Assembly (NCBI GenBank): GCA_028023455.1
Contig: JAQFVV010000056.1
Span: 1,672,001 to 1,736,000, forward strand
Direction: 5' to 3'
From: Epiperipatus broadwayi
Lineage: Eukaryota; Onychophora; Udeonychophora; Euonychophora; Peripatidae
DNA: 64,000 nucleotides
Shown here: positions 44,457 through 58,134 of the stretch, piece after piece
Position numbering within the stretch: position 1 is the stretch's first letter
Layout: the number at the start of each line of letters is the position of its first letter
Program-made: the position numbers and the translations under genes
Notes under the pieces: generated by a model
The model's input: only the letters and a program-made list of their open reading frames with translations
Database searches by the model: none
What the model was told of the DNA's origin: nothing

Positions 44457-44704
44457 ATAAAAAAAGTAAAAAAAGTTTGTCTTGTATCAATTTTTTTTAA
44501 ATTTGAAATTTTTTATTAGTCATATTTTATTTCCTTATTTTTTTTTTATGTGAATTTTCAAGTAATTTTACATTGTTGCTTTGCTTTTATGCGATTTTTG
44601 GGAAATTATAGTATGTATCCCCCATTTTTCAAGGTAAGTTAAGTCTATTTTTGTGCGCATTTTCTGAGGAACCTATCTCCCACATAAAATGAGATCCAGG
44701 TGTA

Positions 44705-45263
44705 TATTTTTTTAACTATGTATGTTTTAATTTTAATATTCTCAGAGATAAATGATGAATTCATAATGTAGGAGCTTTCCTATAATAAAAATATAATAAC
44801 TAAATAGCTGACATTTGAATACAATAGCAAGTACTTTTCTCAGAGCTTCTTCTTTCTCAATCATAGAGAAGTATTTGTTAATGTACTGAAATGTCCGCTA
44901 TTTAATTATATGTTCAAACCTTCCAATCCCGTATTATATGTCTGTTTTCCTTAAATCATCAATTTAATATTTTATTAATTTTAAATTATTTATGTCTTGA
45001 ATATTTTCTAATTTTACTATTTCATTAAATTGGAGATGTAAGTTTTCTCCTGTTTTATAATTTATACTGTGACATATTCATTTATTTTTTTTTGTTCTTG
45101 CACTGTAATCAACCTTGATGATCTTAAATGTGATTTGTCCATGCAACAGTCCTACGGCAATATGATATCATTAGTCAATAAGCTATGAATGCTCGTCCGT
45201 GTTGGTTCGTTGTTTTATGCAAGAAACTTTCCATTGCTTTTTATTTTGAATAAGGAAACCAGA
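44705..45263. other. AT-rich spacer, no gene seen
   Basis: Nothing recognised before the exon-like stretch that follows. Confidence 0.4.
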
Positions 45264-45291
45264 ATGGCTGTGGATAAATTGTCAGCTAAAG
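45264..45291 (+). CDS. candidate short first coding exon
   Basis: An ATG in good context (CCAGAATGG) opens 'MAVDKLSAK' and runs to AAAG|GTACAT, a fair splice donor. It would end in phase 1. The upstream 120 bp is less AT-biased than its surroundings. This is signal-based only: no homologue is recognised and the exon is very short. If joined to the candidate at 45532-45569 the frame stays open. Confidence 0.2.
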
Positions 45292-45531
45292 GTACATCTT
45301 TCCCTTCTATTCTAATTCACTTTTAGAAAGTCTGTCTGTCTGTCAGAACATTGACTTTTTATTCTTTCTAGTACTCGCCTGATATAACTATATTTATTGT
45401 GTGCCTATATTTACTTTATAAATAAAAATTTAAAATTGTTTAAACCTTATTTGAATGATGTTTGTCTTAGCGCTTTTATTTCTCAATTATCTGAACAATA
45501 TTTAAGAGTTCTTGTTTCTTTCTGAATCTAG

Positions 45532-45569
45532 TCGGCACAAACCATCATCGTCATCCACTCTTGATCACG
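45532..45569 (+). CDS. candidate 38-bp internal exon
   Basis: A pyrimidine-rich tract (TTCTTGTTTCTTTCTGAATCTAG) makes a strong-looking acceptor. The following 38 bases are markedly GC-richer and end ...ATCACG|GTAAAC, a good donor. Two frames are open: one is Ser-rich ('SRHKPSSSSTLDH'), the other reads 'GTNHHRHPLLIT' and would be the one used after the phase-1 exon at 45264. No family recognised. Confidence 0.25.
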
Positions 45570-48500
45570 GTAAACAAATTTTCCATATATGCATTAATCT
45601 GGTGGCGTCCTCTGTGATCAAAAATGGATCGAGTGTCCAGTACAATATATATATATTAAAGGAATTGCATGCGTGTACAAATCCGTATTTATGAATTTCT
45701 GTATATATATAAGCAAGTTATAGTAATTTATTTGAAAGGTTCTTAAAATAATTAGAAATTAATTTTGCTTTGTAAATTTAAATATAAGCCATTTCAAATG
45801 GAACTGTCATTTGATTTGAAATTTATCTTAATAATTATTGTCTAAATCTAAGAAGTTAGGTATCTTATGAAAAGTCAACTTCTTTTTTTTTTATCTGTAT
45901 ATGATAGATTTTGTTGTTAACTGGCATTATACTAATAACAAAAATTGATTGGCTAGATAATTTAAATGTTTTTGAGAATTTGTTTATATAGTTGTCAGTT
46001 TAACAATAGTAGTTTGATATTATATATATATAGTAAATTATTATGTAGACACTTAATATATTCATATTTTGCATGCAAATATATATATACATCATTTAAT
46101 AAGTTTATTTTATTATGACATATTTATAATGAAATAATTTTAGAGTGACTTTAAAAAGAAATTAATTAAGGATATTTTTGATTCTTTTTTAGAGCCTTAA
46201 AGAAATTGAGTACATCAAATTTATAAAGTCTACATATGTTTTTATCATTCCATCTGTTATTATTGTGAGATTATTTGGCTGTTTAGTATCAATAAGTATG
46301 AATTATGAGCCCAGAGAAATAACATAGGTTTTTATTTTCAGAAGTAACTGAGACAAATTGGGATGTATATATAATGCTGATTCTTTTTATATTTATGATA
46401 ATAGCAATTCAAAATATTTTGGTCTTCATTTTAATATGCTTAATGATAATCAATATCCATGGTGCCAAAATAATTAACAACTTATAATTTAAAATTTTAT
46501 TTTACTGCTAATGAATGCAAGAAACATGTCTCTTTCTCTTTGTGTATTTCTAAGTTGATTTTTTTTTTTTTTTATTAAGAAAAAATTTACTGTCAGGTAG
46601 CTACATTTGCTGATTACAATAGTTTCATGTAGAAGTTCAAAGCTTTGCAACCAATCTGTGTGGCGTTGTCATCATATTATTTAATGCAGTAGTCTGAGTT
46701 GAATTTTGTTCTAATTTTAGTGTTATCACAATAAATGAAAATGTAAAACTATATATTTTAAATTGACTGAACACGTATAGTTTATATATATATCACTAGA
46801 TATTTTTACTATAAGTTAAAATGCATATTCCTTATGTATATATAATACTTAACATATGTACATAATATATGTGTATATAAATGACTAAAAATATGAAATA
46901 TTCTTTCGCGATTTTCTGTCAAGCATAATTATATAACATTCTTACTTTTTTTAAAGTTAAAATGCTTAATTGTCACTAAAACGTTTAATCTTTATGACTT
47001 TAAATTAAATATATCCTTACAAAATATATACACATTTATATATCATTAAATATATCCATATAAACTTTATCAACTTGGCTTTTACGGCCATGTATACATA
47101 AAACCGATGATTTTTAAATTACATCGCATAAGATATAATTTTTTGCAGCATACCTGTCAATATTTTTCAATTCTTTTTTTTACATAAGCAGTTGTAATGG
47201 AATTACCGGAATATGACCCAATTTTTATTATAGAAACTGCTTTTTTTTATCTTCACTGTATATTTGTGAATAATATATAATTATAGTTTTAAAAATTAAG
47301 GAAAAACAATACATTTCTTAATCTTTTTATCTTATCTATTATTTATAAGCAAATAAATCAGTTACTATTGTATGAATTGACATTTGTTTATGTTTCTGCT
47401 ACATTATAAGTTTTTCCATATCCATATTATTTTCCCAACCTGTTTATTATCACGACATTTTCAATCACAATTGGAAAATATTATTTGGATATGTAAACTC
47501 ATAAAATTTATTGATTTTTATGACTACCACCACCCCACTCCCTGTTGATTAATGCAAAATGCATTTTGGGGTCATTTGTCCTTTAAAAGGTATCTTTATA
47601 TATTTGAAGAATGAATGGTGATGTAATGGTTATTAAGTACATTTATAAAAGATATTACACATGGAAAAAGAAATAAAGTTGAATTATTCCATGTGTGTGT
47701 ATATATATAATTTAAAAACATATATTAATCATTAACTAAGATTTAATTTTAAATCTGGGCTAGGGATAATAAATAATTAGTGATAATCATTAATACATAA
47801 GTTTGACATTTGTAAATCAAAAATAATAGTTTACTATAAATGATATAAAAACATTTCATCGAAAATATTTTATTAATTTTTAAGAGAATGTCAGTTGCTG
47901 TCTTTTTTATTATTATGTGCATTTCTATTCATTTTAAATTTAACTCTTAGTTATTTTTTTTTCTCATTTATACACATTCATGCTAACATTGTCTGATCTT
48001 GATTTTAAGATATCAGATATAACTTTTTTTTAAGGACAATTTTACTTCGGTATTTGGAAATTTCATGTTTTAATAATCTAAGAAAACTTTTAAACTAATT
48101 TTAAAGTAACTTTTATAATTTTTTTTTTTTAAAAAAAAATCCAATTTCAGAAGCAAGCAAATAGTGTTGGATGACAGAAGAAAATGTAACAAATTTATTT
48201 TAGGAGAGGTGATGGTTTTATTTTTCTGTCTTACAAACATAAATGGAGTTTTGTGAACATATTACATTTTAATGTAAAAGTAAATGAAATCAGAACTACT
48301 GGATTATATTTTACCAATTGGTCAATATAAAAAAAAAATTATTTGACACTTTTTTTTTTACTTTTTTATGGAAGATCTATTTTATCTAGGTTTTTTTTTT
48401 AAAAAAAAAAAAAGAAAGAAAAATTAGATTAAAGTGTAATTCCTCCAGCAAGTTAGATCTTTTATATATTGCCATTTATTCTGAGTTTTACTCACGTTAA

Positions 48501-49420
48501 ACCTACATTTTAAATATTGTTTAGTAATTTGGAAAAAAAGTTTTTGCAAGTGAATATATATACCAATGAACGTTTCACAGTTTGAATATGTTGTGAAAAA
48601 GGGCAGTTGATTAGCTTTATTCTTTATCATTTTATTTTTTTTAAAAAAAAACGTTATTTAAATTCTACCTAACAATATAATTTATTATCCTGCAGAAAAA
48701 AAATTTTTATGCAATACCAAGAAAACTTTAAAGTATTAAAACTATAGATTAGATTGGCAATACAGAATTAGTTCTGTTCAGAAACAGGTTTCATTTATTT
48801 ATTCATTTATTATGGTTTAAATTATCTATATTGTAAGGATGTGGAGAAATTGGGGTGGATCTGGGGTGATGGAAAATCATCATCATCAATTCCAATTCAA
48901 TGACAAAATATACAAATATATAATGAATAACTATTAGGAATGAGCATGAGAGATCAGCACAGAACTAACTATAAGTTTACCATCATTACCCAAAAGTAAT
49001 AATCATTCATCATCAACAGTGATGAACAATAAAAATAAATCAGTAGTCAATCGTGTGTTTGTATTTGAAATGGGTCTGCTATAGACCATGCTAATTATTT
49101 AGCCCTTGCCAAGTTAGGTCAGCAATACAAACATAATTTGGATGCACATACTTAAAAGTGCTAGTCCATCAGAATATATAACAATAAAAACAATAATGCT
49201 GGGATATTAAAACATGTTAATAATCATCAATGTTTGTCTATTTAATACCATTAATATATTAGTCAATTATAAACTTGATTTATAATAAATACCGAAATAA
49301 AATTTAATGTAGTGTATAGACTTTAAAGGATATTTTCTTGTACCAATTCAGGATCATCTGGATATCCAAAAAACACTAAATGTAAACCCCTTTTTTATAA
49401 GAGACAATTATGCCCAAATC
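45570..49420. other. AT-rich spacer, no gene seen
   Basis: Long AT-rich DNA with many homopolymers (for example poly-T near 46559 and poly-T/A near 48120, 48350 and 48400). Some adjacent T-run/A-run pairs can form hairpins. No gene or repeat family recognised; if the candidate exons are real this would be intron. Confidence 0.4.
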
Positions 49421-49496
49421 CAGCTCAGTGAGCAAAAGCTCTATAACTGTTACTGTGAGGAACACATCTTAATATATAATTTTTGAATCCAGTCTA
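49421..49496 (+). repeat. possible decayed tRNA-like SINE
   Basis: 'CAGCTCAGTGAGC' (box A-like) is followed about 55 nt later by 'TTTTTGAATCCAG' (box B-like). The tRNA-like spacing is acceptable, but the arms do not pair. Weak. Confidence 0.25.
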
Positions 49497-52400
49497 GGAT
49501 TAAATGAATTCTCAGAAATAATTTAAACAATGAAATATATATTTATTAATTAAAAACAATAAATGAAATTAAGGTCTGCTGAGTATGCTATAAATATAAA
49601 TTTGGCATTCTGATTTTGATTAATCCAAAAAGAAATAAGCTTTCACTTTGTGATTTACAAATATCTCTATAGGTGTACATAAAACACCTGTATATCATCT
49701 CACAGATATGCCTGTATAAAAAAAATGAACATATTTGAATTGTCATAAACCTATAAATAAAATTTATTTCTCTAATACATAATAATTAATGTTAACATAT
49801 ATGCGGGTCTATACTCTAATGTGTGTGCACACTGAGTTTATATCCTATATTTCATTTGTCAAAAATAAATTTATTAAACCATATTATATTTTTACAAGAT
49901 ATAATTAATTCAATGTCAAAAACATATATATATATATAATAACCAATGCACCCATGTGTTTATATTACTATTATTTTCTTGCTAATCTAAGTTATTGGTA
50001 CATTTTCAGTATTTTTTTTCTTTAACATATATATATATATTACTTTTTTGACAGTTTTTCATCAAAGTTTATCTTTGTCTTTTCTTAGATTACTCTTAAT
50101 TAATTGTAAATGTCTTCAAAAATATTCTAGCAAGTTCTTTTGTTCTCTAATCTAGAATGATTTCTTGGGAGTTTTTTTTTTTTAATAAAATGAAACTGGA
50201 AATGCATCTTACTTTTACTTGAATAATTTAGACAAAAGCTGTTTACTTTTAAATCTTATAACAAAGATTTTAACTGCAACATGTTTAATTTTATTTCAAT
50301 AAAATTACTCACCAAAATATATGTCTGCTGTGTGCTCTCTATATATATGATGCACTATCTTTGCCTATGCTTCTCTGCCTTTAGATAAAGCAGCATATGA
50401 CATAGCATGGTTATACTGAAATCTTTTGGTAAATTGGTTCATTATAATCATGTCCATAGTAGAGTACTATATTATCCCATTCACATTTTCAGGGAAGGTA
50501 TAAATCAAGTAACTGATAATATTCAATCATCTCCATTTAGTCTATAATTTAATAGACTTCAGCTAAATTGTCTAGTACATATATGACTATGAAACACAAA
50601 AGTTGAGCCTTGCTTCCATATGAATTCAAACAATCATTGTGTCATTAGCAGCACCAGCTGATTTGTTTTCTTCATCTTCAGTTATAACTTCATCATAATA
50701 GTGCTAATAAGGTTGTCATAATATATCTTCTAATCTTTTTTCCAAACTTTTTATAGTCAGGGTGGAATTTAAAAAAACAGTAATTAGTAGTATCTTGATT
50801 GAAAAAAATGGCTCTTTTCAATTCATTTTAATTCTTTCAAAAACAACTTTTAGGATTTTTATCAAAATATGTTATACAAGCTTTAATAATAATAAAAAAT
50901 TCTTAATCTAATCAAAATAGATAGTGGAATTTTATAGCTACCAGTATATCTATTGTAACATAAAAAGATGCTTGTTTTAATTTTAAAATCAGAATTAATG
51001 AAATATTAATTAGACCGTTTTAAAATTTAATCTATAATAAAAAATTAAATTTATTTAATCCTTAATTGTTATTCTAGTGTAATATAGAAAATATCTACAA
51101 AAAGTTTTTTCTTGTGTGTATTTCTACACACTATTTGGTCAAGTAAACTTAAATTTAGTCAATAGGATTGGGATTATGTTTTTAGGTAGCCATCCCATAA
51201 CTAACCATGTAATTCAGTATCTACTTATTTTTAACAAGGGAGTAAAGCAAAATTTAATAAACACCCAAATCTTCATCACTGAATGACTGGAAAGATTAAT
51301 GAGTACTTTTTTCTCCTTCATTATTTCTTTACAAAGAGCTAATGGAGAAGTCTTTGCCTTGCAATAGGATATTTAAGGATGTTTTGATATTATATTACAG
51401 ATTTACTTGTATGTAGCATTATGATCATCATTAGTTATTTTGCTAAAAAGACATCTCATATACCAAACTATATTATTACTTTGTTTAACATTTTTTCTCA
51501 ATCAGTTTTTTTGCTCTGTACTTTTTTTAATGAAGTGCAATTTCTTTTAGATATATTTTGCAGTTTTCTTTCTGCTAGGTATATGCCAGTCTATTTTTTC
51601 TTTTTCCCATAATAGAAAACAAATTAGATATAATGGAGAAAAAATGAAATGCTCAATATGGGATAGAAATGTATATTGCAAATATAGCTAAATTGTGTGT
51701 GTAGAATGTAATGGCTATAAAAACTTCAACTCAAAATCATCTGTATTTATCCTTTTTGTATATAATATATAGAGTACCTAATTAAAAATAATTGAATGGT
51801 TATAACCTTTAAACATTTCAAGATGTCAGAGCCACGCTTCAGTTTTTTAAATTAAAATTTGCATTTTATGCCCTCTGCTGAAAATTTTGTGAAGCTTTTT
51901 TTTTTTATGGCTTTAAAATTCATGTATATTTATTTTCTAATATTTTAAATATCAAAAAAATCAATAGATGGCAGGGAAAATTGAATAGGCGGTCCAACAA
52001 AGGATCCCAAGCTCCACCAATGATGGATACCCATTATATATTTCGCAATCTCAAACCTTGCGTGTTCACTTCGAGAAAATATTATGATGATCTAAATTTC
52101 ATTTTTTACAGAAATGTTTTATTTTTAAATATAAAAGAATATTTTCTTCTAAATATTGTTACTATAGAGATTATGATTGCAGGAAACACAGCTGACTACA
52201 AAATGAGGTCATTCACCTGATTGGCATTATATTTAGCAATATAAAAATTATGAAAAAATTATAAACTTTTAAAGCATAAATTGATAGATTTAGTAGTTAT
52301 TAAAAAAAAATTCATTCAGAAATCAAACATGAAACAATGAAGATTTTGTTCATTTTATAAATTGAATTAGCTCCACTTGAAATTTGATGACATGACTACA

Positions 52401-55400
52401 TTTTGTTTTGAATAAATATATTTTTTAAAATAATTTCAGAAATCAAATGTGATTTTTTTAAAATTTATTTAATTTCTAAATAAAAATATCTATCGAATGA
52501 GGTCAAAATTATTATATTCTGATAAATAATAGAAATTTTTTTTAAAAAAACTTTAATAATTGAACATAAAGTGATGAAAAATAAAATTTAAAGTATATAT
52601 TGTGTTAAGTTTTTTTAATGTGATTTTTGGTTAGTTTATTTTCTTTTCATGCTTTATTTTAATTCATTAAATCATGATTTAGGAAATATTATTTGCAACT
52701 ATATAAGAAAAAAAATGGCAGATCGGCAGTGTAAAATTATATATTTTTTCTTTTAAAATTATAGTTACTGAAATATTTTCAATTATTCAGGTAAATAAAA
52801 TGTTTTTTCATTGTTTAACTTTTTTTCCATGATAGTTTTCACTTTTTAAGCATTTTTTTTATATTTTGAATTTAAAATAATGAATTATTTTTCCCCCATA
52901 GGAACTCATTATAATTGCTTATTTTTTATATGAGATTTTACTTTGTGATTCATTTTGGTGACCAATTGTCCTTGCTAATCAGGGCACAATGTATATGAAG
53001 ATAAACTATAAAAAAAAAAAAAATATGAATTTTTAATTACTAAAATCAATTTGGATAAATGTATTAATAACATTCAAAATATTATATCAATATTGTTGGT
53101 TTATTTTAAACAATACAGTAAAATTTTAAATACAGTGGAACTGTGAACTTTGCTGTATCTAACTACATTATTTTCAATTATACAATATTCAAAAAAAAAT
53201 ATAAGCAACCAAATAAAAAACCATAAAAAATTGCAAATTTTTCTTTCTCAGAGTACTGTACACTATCATTAAAAAAGTCAAATTTGTAAATAAATTTTAC
53301 AATATACCAATGCACTGTACAAATATGTATATATATATTAATAAAAAAAATCAAGTTTATGTTGAAAGGACCTACATTTTATTCCTCTTTTATTTTCTTT
53401 TTCAAATTTGATGTGCAGTATTTTGTAGTAAAATAATTCTGAACAGAATGCTAAATGTTTTATGACATTTTAGAAATATGCTAAAAGTTGATATTGACTA
53501 AAAGATCATAAAAACAATTAGAAAGATCCTAATTTTTCATAACAAGATCACTACTATGTTTTAATAAGAGAAAATAGTTATTGAAAAATAAATAAGAATA
53601 TCTCTTAGAATGTAATTAATAGTGACAATATACAGACATTTTGCTATTTATTTACTTTATTTTAAAGATAAAATTCTAATATTTTGTTTTGTTGGGTTTT
53701 TTCTATTCTTATTGCTTCAATGAATGTGTGAGTGAACACACACTCACAAAAATATATATAAATCTACCCCATATTTATTAGAAATAACTTATTATTTTTA
53801 AAATTTTTGTTTATACTATAATTTTATATAAGCATATTATACATATAAAAATGTGTCTGTAGTATATATGTTCATTTTGAAAAGTACTATACACCTGCAA
53901 TAGAGTAAACAATATATATTGTATTCTTATCAATGTTTATCAACAAAACGTGAACTATTATATGCTATACATGCTTGTACATGAAGGAAGTATAGAACAA
54001 AATATAACATAATTCCCAGCTCCACTGTATATATATATATTGATTTTTAAAATAAATTTGAATTCAGAATGAATGCTAGAGTGAATGTGTATTTTATTTA
54101 AGTTAAAATAAAATAATATATTAACTTTATCATATTGAATAATAATAAACTTTGTTATCATTATAAAAAAAGAAATTCACAATTAATAAGCCAATTGTAA
54201 AAAGAACACATTTGTTGCTTGGTAATAAAAAAAAGAACAGAAACCTTTTACTTTGTGCAGATATTTTTTTTTACATGTTTTTTTTAATATTGATGTACAA
54301 GGCATAATTCACCTTCAGGAGATATTATGATGGAGAGAGATGAGCCCTTCTTAATATCCATAAGAATAAATTAAAGAATAAGAATAAAAAAATAATCGTT
54401 TTTCTAATATGGGAAATACCATGCTGAGTAGCTCAAATGAGTCAATGTTTGGATAAAGATATGAACATTAATATCTAATAAAAGGAAGTAGCTGGACATT
54501 ATGTGGGAACAATGTACATGGAGATATGTATTAATGTTATCATCCTGGAAATATTACAGAAAATATTAAAGAAAATGAAATTGTAATTAAAGATTGACAA
54601 AGATGTTGAACATGGTAACAGAAGCTACTATAAATAATGAAAATTATCATTAAATTAACTTTTACCTTACTTTCAATATAAAATAATAAGAGTATATTAA
54701 TACATATTTATTTATAATTTTTTCTTTTTAAAATCTAAAACAACAATATAATTTATTTAAATTATTCAATACAAACTTAATAAATAGATCAAGTAATTAT
54801 GACTTGAATATATTTACTTTTAGTAAAATAAAAAAAAATTTAAAAATGTATTTAATATTTAAATTTTTATTTTTAATATTTAAATTTTTATTTTGAATAT
54901 GTGTAATTTTATAAAAATCTTTACTTGATCTAAAAAATATTTTTAAAAAATGCTTTTATTGCATGAAAGATAGTATGTACTACCCCTTTTGTTGTGATTG
55001 TGAAATATGCATATTAACATATTATTTAAAGTGTAGATTGCAATTTAGGAATGACAGTATATCCAAAATAGATCATAATACAATGGATTTTTAACATTAT
55101 AATTGCTAAATTTAATTTTTGTGTTATTATCTTAATAAACTTGCATATTATTATTAATTAATGCATCATTTGATTTACCAATTTATAAATTACATTACTT
55201 ATAAAATATTGATTTACATACTCCAATCCACCTATTCATTAGATAACAGATCATCAATTTGTTGAATTACTTATTTACTAAATAAAATATTTATCAAGTT
55301 ACAGGTTCATGGGCACCTTATAATTACATGAGTCTATAATGATCTGGATTATTATGATTATAAATCAATTTGTGGACAAACTTAAAGACATAGCATCATG

Positions 55401-55735
55401 TAATAAATTTACATTTAAAATAGTTATGTAAGGTTGACTATAAATTTAGATACATATAATTACTTTTGATCTTTTTGTTTTGGATTATTATACATTATAT
55501 TTTGGTCACTAATATGTTATCTGATTTTAATAATAATTTATGATGATAATATTTTTTGTTATAGCTGAACAATAAAATTATGGGATCAATGAGGTCATGC
55601 TTGTTAAAAAATGAAAAATAAAGTTTTTAACTTTTAATAGTTTTGAACTCAATACAATTGAAATTGTACTCCTTAAAATGTCATTACTTTTTTTCATTCT
55701 TGGCTTTATTTTTTTTTCTACATTACTATCTTCAG
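49497..55735. other. AT-rich spacer, no gene seen
   Basis: Contains TA tracts near 49925 and 50025 and many poly-A and poly-T runs. The open frames here (for example near 51.4, 52.0 and 54.0 kb) have no motif, no start context and no codon pattern that I trust. Confidence 0.4.
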
Positions 55736-55848
55736 CCAATGCTTTCGGTCATCATGTGCTTACATGTAATGAAAGGAAGAATCTGGACTGTCATATTACC
55801 TAGATATCCTGGCTTATATAGTGCTCAAGAATTAAAAAATATTTATAG
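55736..55848 (+). CDS. candidate 113-bp exon
   Basis: A long pyrimidine tract ending ATCTTCAG precedes a stretch less AT-rich than its flanks, which ends TTTATAG|GTCTGG. One frame is open throughout ('MLSVIMCLHVMKGRIWTVI', then 'RYPGLYSAQELKN'). No family recognised. The donor is mediocre, so chance is quite possible. Confidence 0.2.
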
Positions 55849-56256
55849 GTCTGGATAAAAAAGAAATAAATGATTTTTGATTTTTTTCTCATTCTTTATA
55901 TTTTTGTGTATTCTTTTTTAATTTTAACTATATCAGAAATGCACTTTTTTTTTCATTTTTAGGCATAAACTAAGAGTCTTTCCTTGAAGCTTCATAAATT
56001 CAGTTAATGTTTTGTTTAAAATTTTATAAATCTTTTTAGGCAATTTTTATTATCTCTTATAAATATGTGTACATGTTTGTTATTTTAATTACTTATTAAA
56101 TCTGCATGTGATGAAGTTTAAGTAACAAACATTTTGTGGAACTCATCTTTAAGGTTGTATTTCATTAATTCTGCATCATATTTAAAACTACATAAATTGC
56201 CATACATTTTGTTGATAGACTTAAACTATGAATTTTATAATATACAAATATAGCAT

Positions 56257-56257
56257 A

Positions 56258-56322
<65 letters not shown>
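56257..56322. repeat. (TA)n microsatellite
   Basis: About 65 bp of TA, broken once by TCTA. Confidence 0.97.
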
Positions 56323-56325
<3 letters not shown>

Positions 56326-56334
56326 AATAGATAT

Positions 56335-56620
56335 ATATCAGTTACATTTGGTATGCTCTCTATTATCTATTATTAATTGTTACATTTTTGCTAAACCATA
56401 TGTGGATATTGTCAGTTACATTTTGTCACCCAACTGTGAGGTTTTATGAATCATATATTGTCTGTTCCATTTTGGCTTGCCCAAATTATGTGGAATAATG
56501 AAGGTAAACATTTGTTATATTTTGGTGCCCAACATGGCTCAATAAGTCATATAGTGTTTGTTACATTTATCTTGTCCAAATCACTGGGCATAATGAAGCT
56601 AAACTTGTATCTGTTACAGT
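56335..56620. repeat. degenerate tandem array with a GTTACATTTTGG motif
   Basis: About six or seven irregular units of 35-55 bp. Each starts with a variant of 'GTTACATTTTGG', followed by a variant of 'TGCCCAACATGG'. Two adjacent pairs form a clearer, roughly 97-bp higher-order repeat (56415-56512 and 56513-56607, with 'ATAATGAAG' near each end). Confidence 0.65.
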
Positions 56621-58134
56621 ATGTACACAAGTTATGCATGTATTTATATTTTATACCATTGTGAGTGTATATGTGTTTATATATTTATTTAAACAAATGA
56701 GTTTTAATGATTAACACAACTTTTTCCATGGCCATGATTTGAGTTTCAAATATTATTCAGATAAGTCGTAAAAATACTTTTACATTCTAAACAGTATTAG
56801 AATTTTTTTAGTAACAAGTTTGTAGCCAATAAATGTAAAACAAGGGTTGTAAAAATGCAAAAATCATCATCTGACATTTGGAAAGTAAAAATGAAATATC
56901 TTTGATGTTTTTTATGACCTTTTCATTGAGTTAAGTTTCCTGGACTAGCTTATTAAAGGCTATTTGACTTTTTACTTTCTTATATTTAGAGAAAATTTAA
57001 GATAGACTATTTTTTATCTGAAAACCTGCATTCAAATCCCATTAAGAAGGATTTGGAATATTTTTATAAATGAACAAAATTTTTCAAATGCAATCATGTC
57101 ATTAAATGAATAAAATAAAATATTTTTAAAAGTTAAACAATGTATTAGCATAGCTTAAATATAACATAATAGTCAGTATTCCTCGAAAAAAACTTTAGCA
57201 AAAAAATTTAAATTCACTTCTTATGTCTTTTATTGTGAAGAAATGTTGCCTCAACAAGTGGCAGAAATTTAAATCTATACTGTGATAAATGTTGCTTATA
57301 TAACATAAAAGTGATGATAAAAAGAGAACTTAAATAAACTTATTTAATTTATTAGTAAATAACTGTATTGTTTTTAAATAATTAAGAAAAGCATTTCATT
57401 CATTATTTTCTTATATTTATTTGGATTTTTTTATTACTAAGTGTTAAAAAAATCTATAATAAAAGTTGAAGCTTTTTTATATGTTTTTTTAATTTTAAAA
57501 TGATTATTTCACAAAAAAGCCTGTTGATATTTTGAAAATAAACATTTAGAATACTATTGAGGATTTTTTGTATAGAACTGAGAATCAATAATAAATAAGT
57601 TGACATGATTTTTTAATAATTCAATTTTTTATAGACAGTAAATTAAATGAGAGCTGTGTACTTATGCACAAACTTCTAGAAAATGAACTTTTGATATAGA
57701 ATTGTAAATGTTTTACTTGCAACTATCATAAAAAATTGTGAATAAATATATAATCAGTTATTTATATATAAATTAAAATTTATCATAAAAGTGTGTATTA
57801 GAGACACAATATTGTTTGACTAAATTATGTAACCTATTCTTGCATGGACCGTAAAATTAACTACCTTTTAAGATTGTTTTTTTTAAATTAATTTTCAATT
57901 TAGAAAATGACAATTTTGGGGGTTTGAGAAAATATTGTAGAAAATTGAGAATTTCACATATTTTCAGAGTAAATTATGGATATTAAACTGATAGTATAAT
58001 TTTTTTTTAATCTTGATATCTACTATTATTTAGCAATCTGACATTAAAAGTTGCTACTATATAAAATGTATCTGTTCCATTTGTTATTGAAAATGAACTT
58101 ATAGTAGAATTAAAAGTTTTTGTTTTTGAAATTA
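56621..58134. other. AT-rich spacer, no gene seen
   Basis: Nothing recognised. Confidence 0.45.

Larger units (their letters stand above)
40973..44704 (+). mobile_element. Tigger/Jerky-type DNA transposon with a nested insertion
   Basis: Inverted ends 'CACCCGGGTCTCATTTTATG' (40975-40994) and its near-complement at 44683-44702 (18 of 20 match) are flanked by TA on both sides, the Tc1/mariner-superfamily target duplication. The repeated 'TATGCGATTT' motifs inside each end are typical of pogo-group elements. Without the Penelope insertion the element is about 1.47 kb. Its left interior contains a 151-bp tandem duplication (41310-41611). Confidence 0.85.

Noticed and set aside
50640-50700. Minus-strand Glu-rich text near 50.65-50.70 kb as a Tigger relic
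   Set aside because: Too short. No terminal repeats or further transposase segments nearby.
51981-52220. A 79-codon frame near 52 kb that looks less AT-biased at its start
   Set aside because: No splice sites, motif or family. The composition reverts to AT-rich after about 100 bases.
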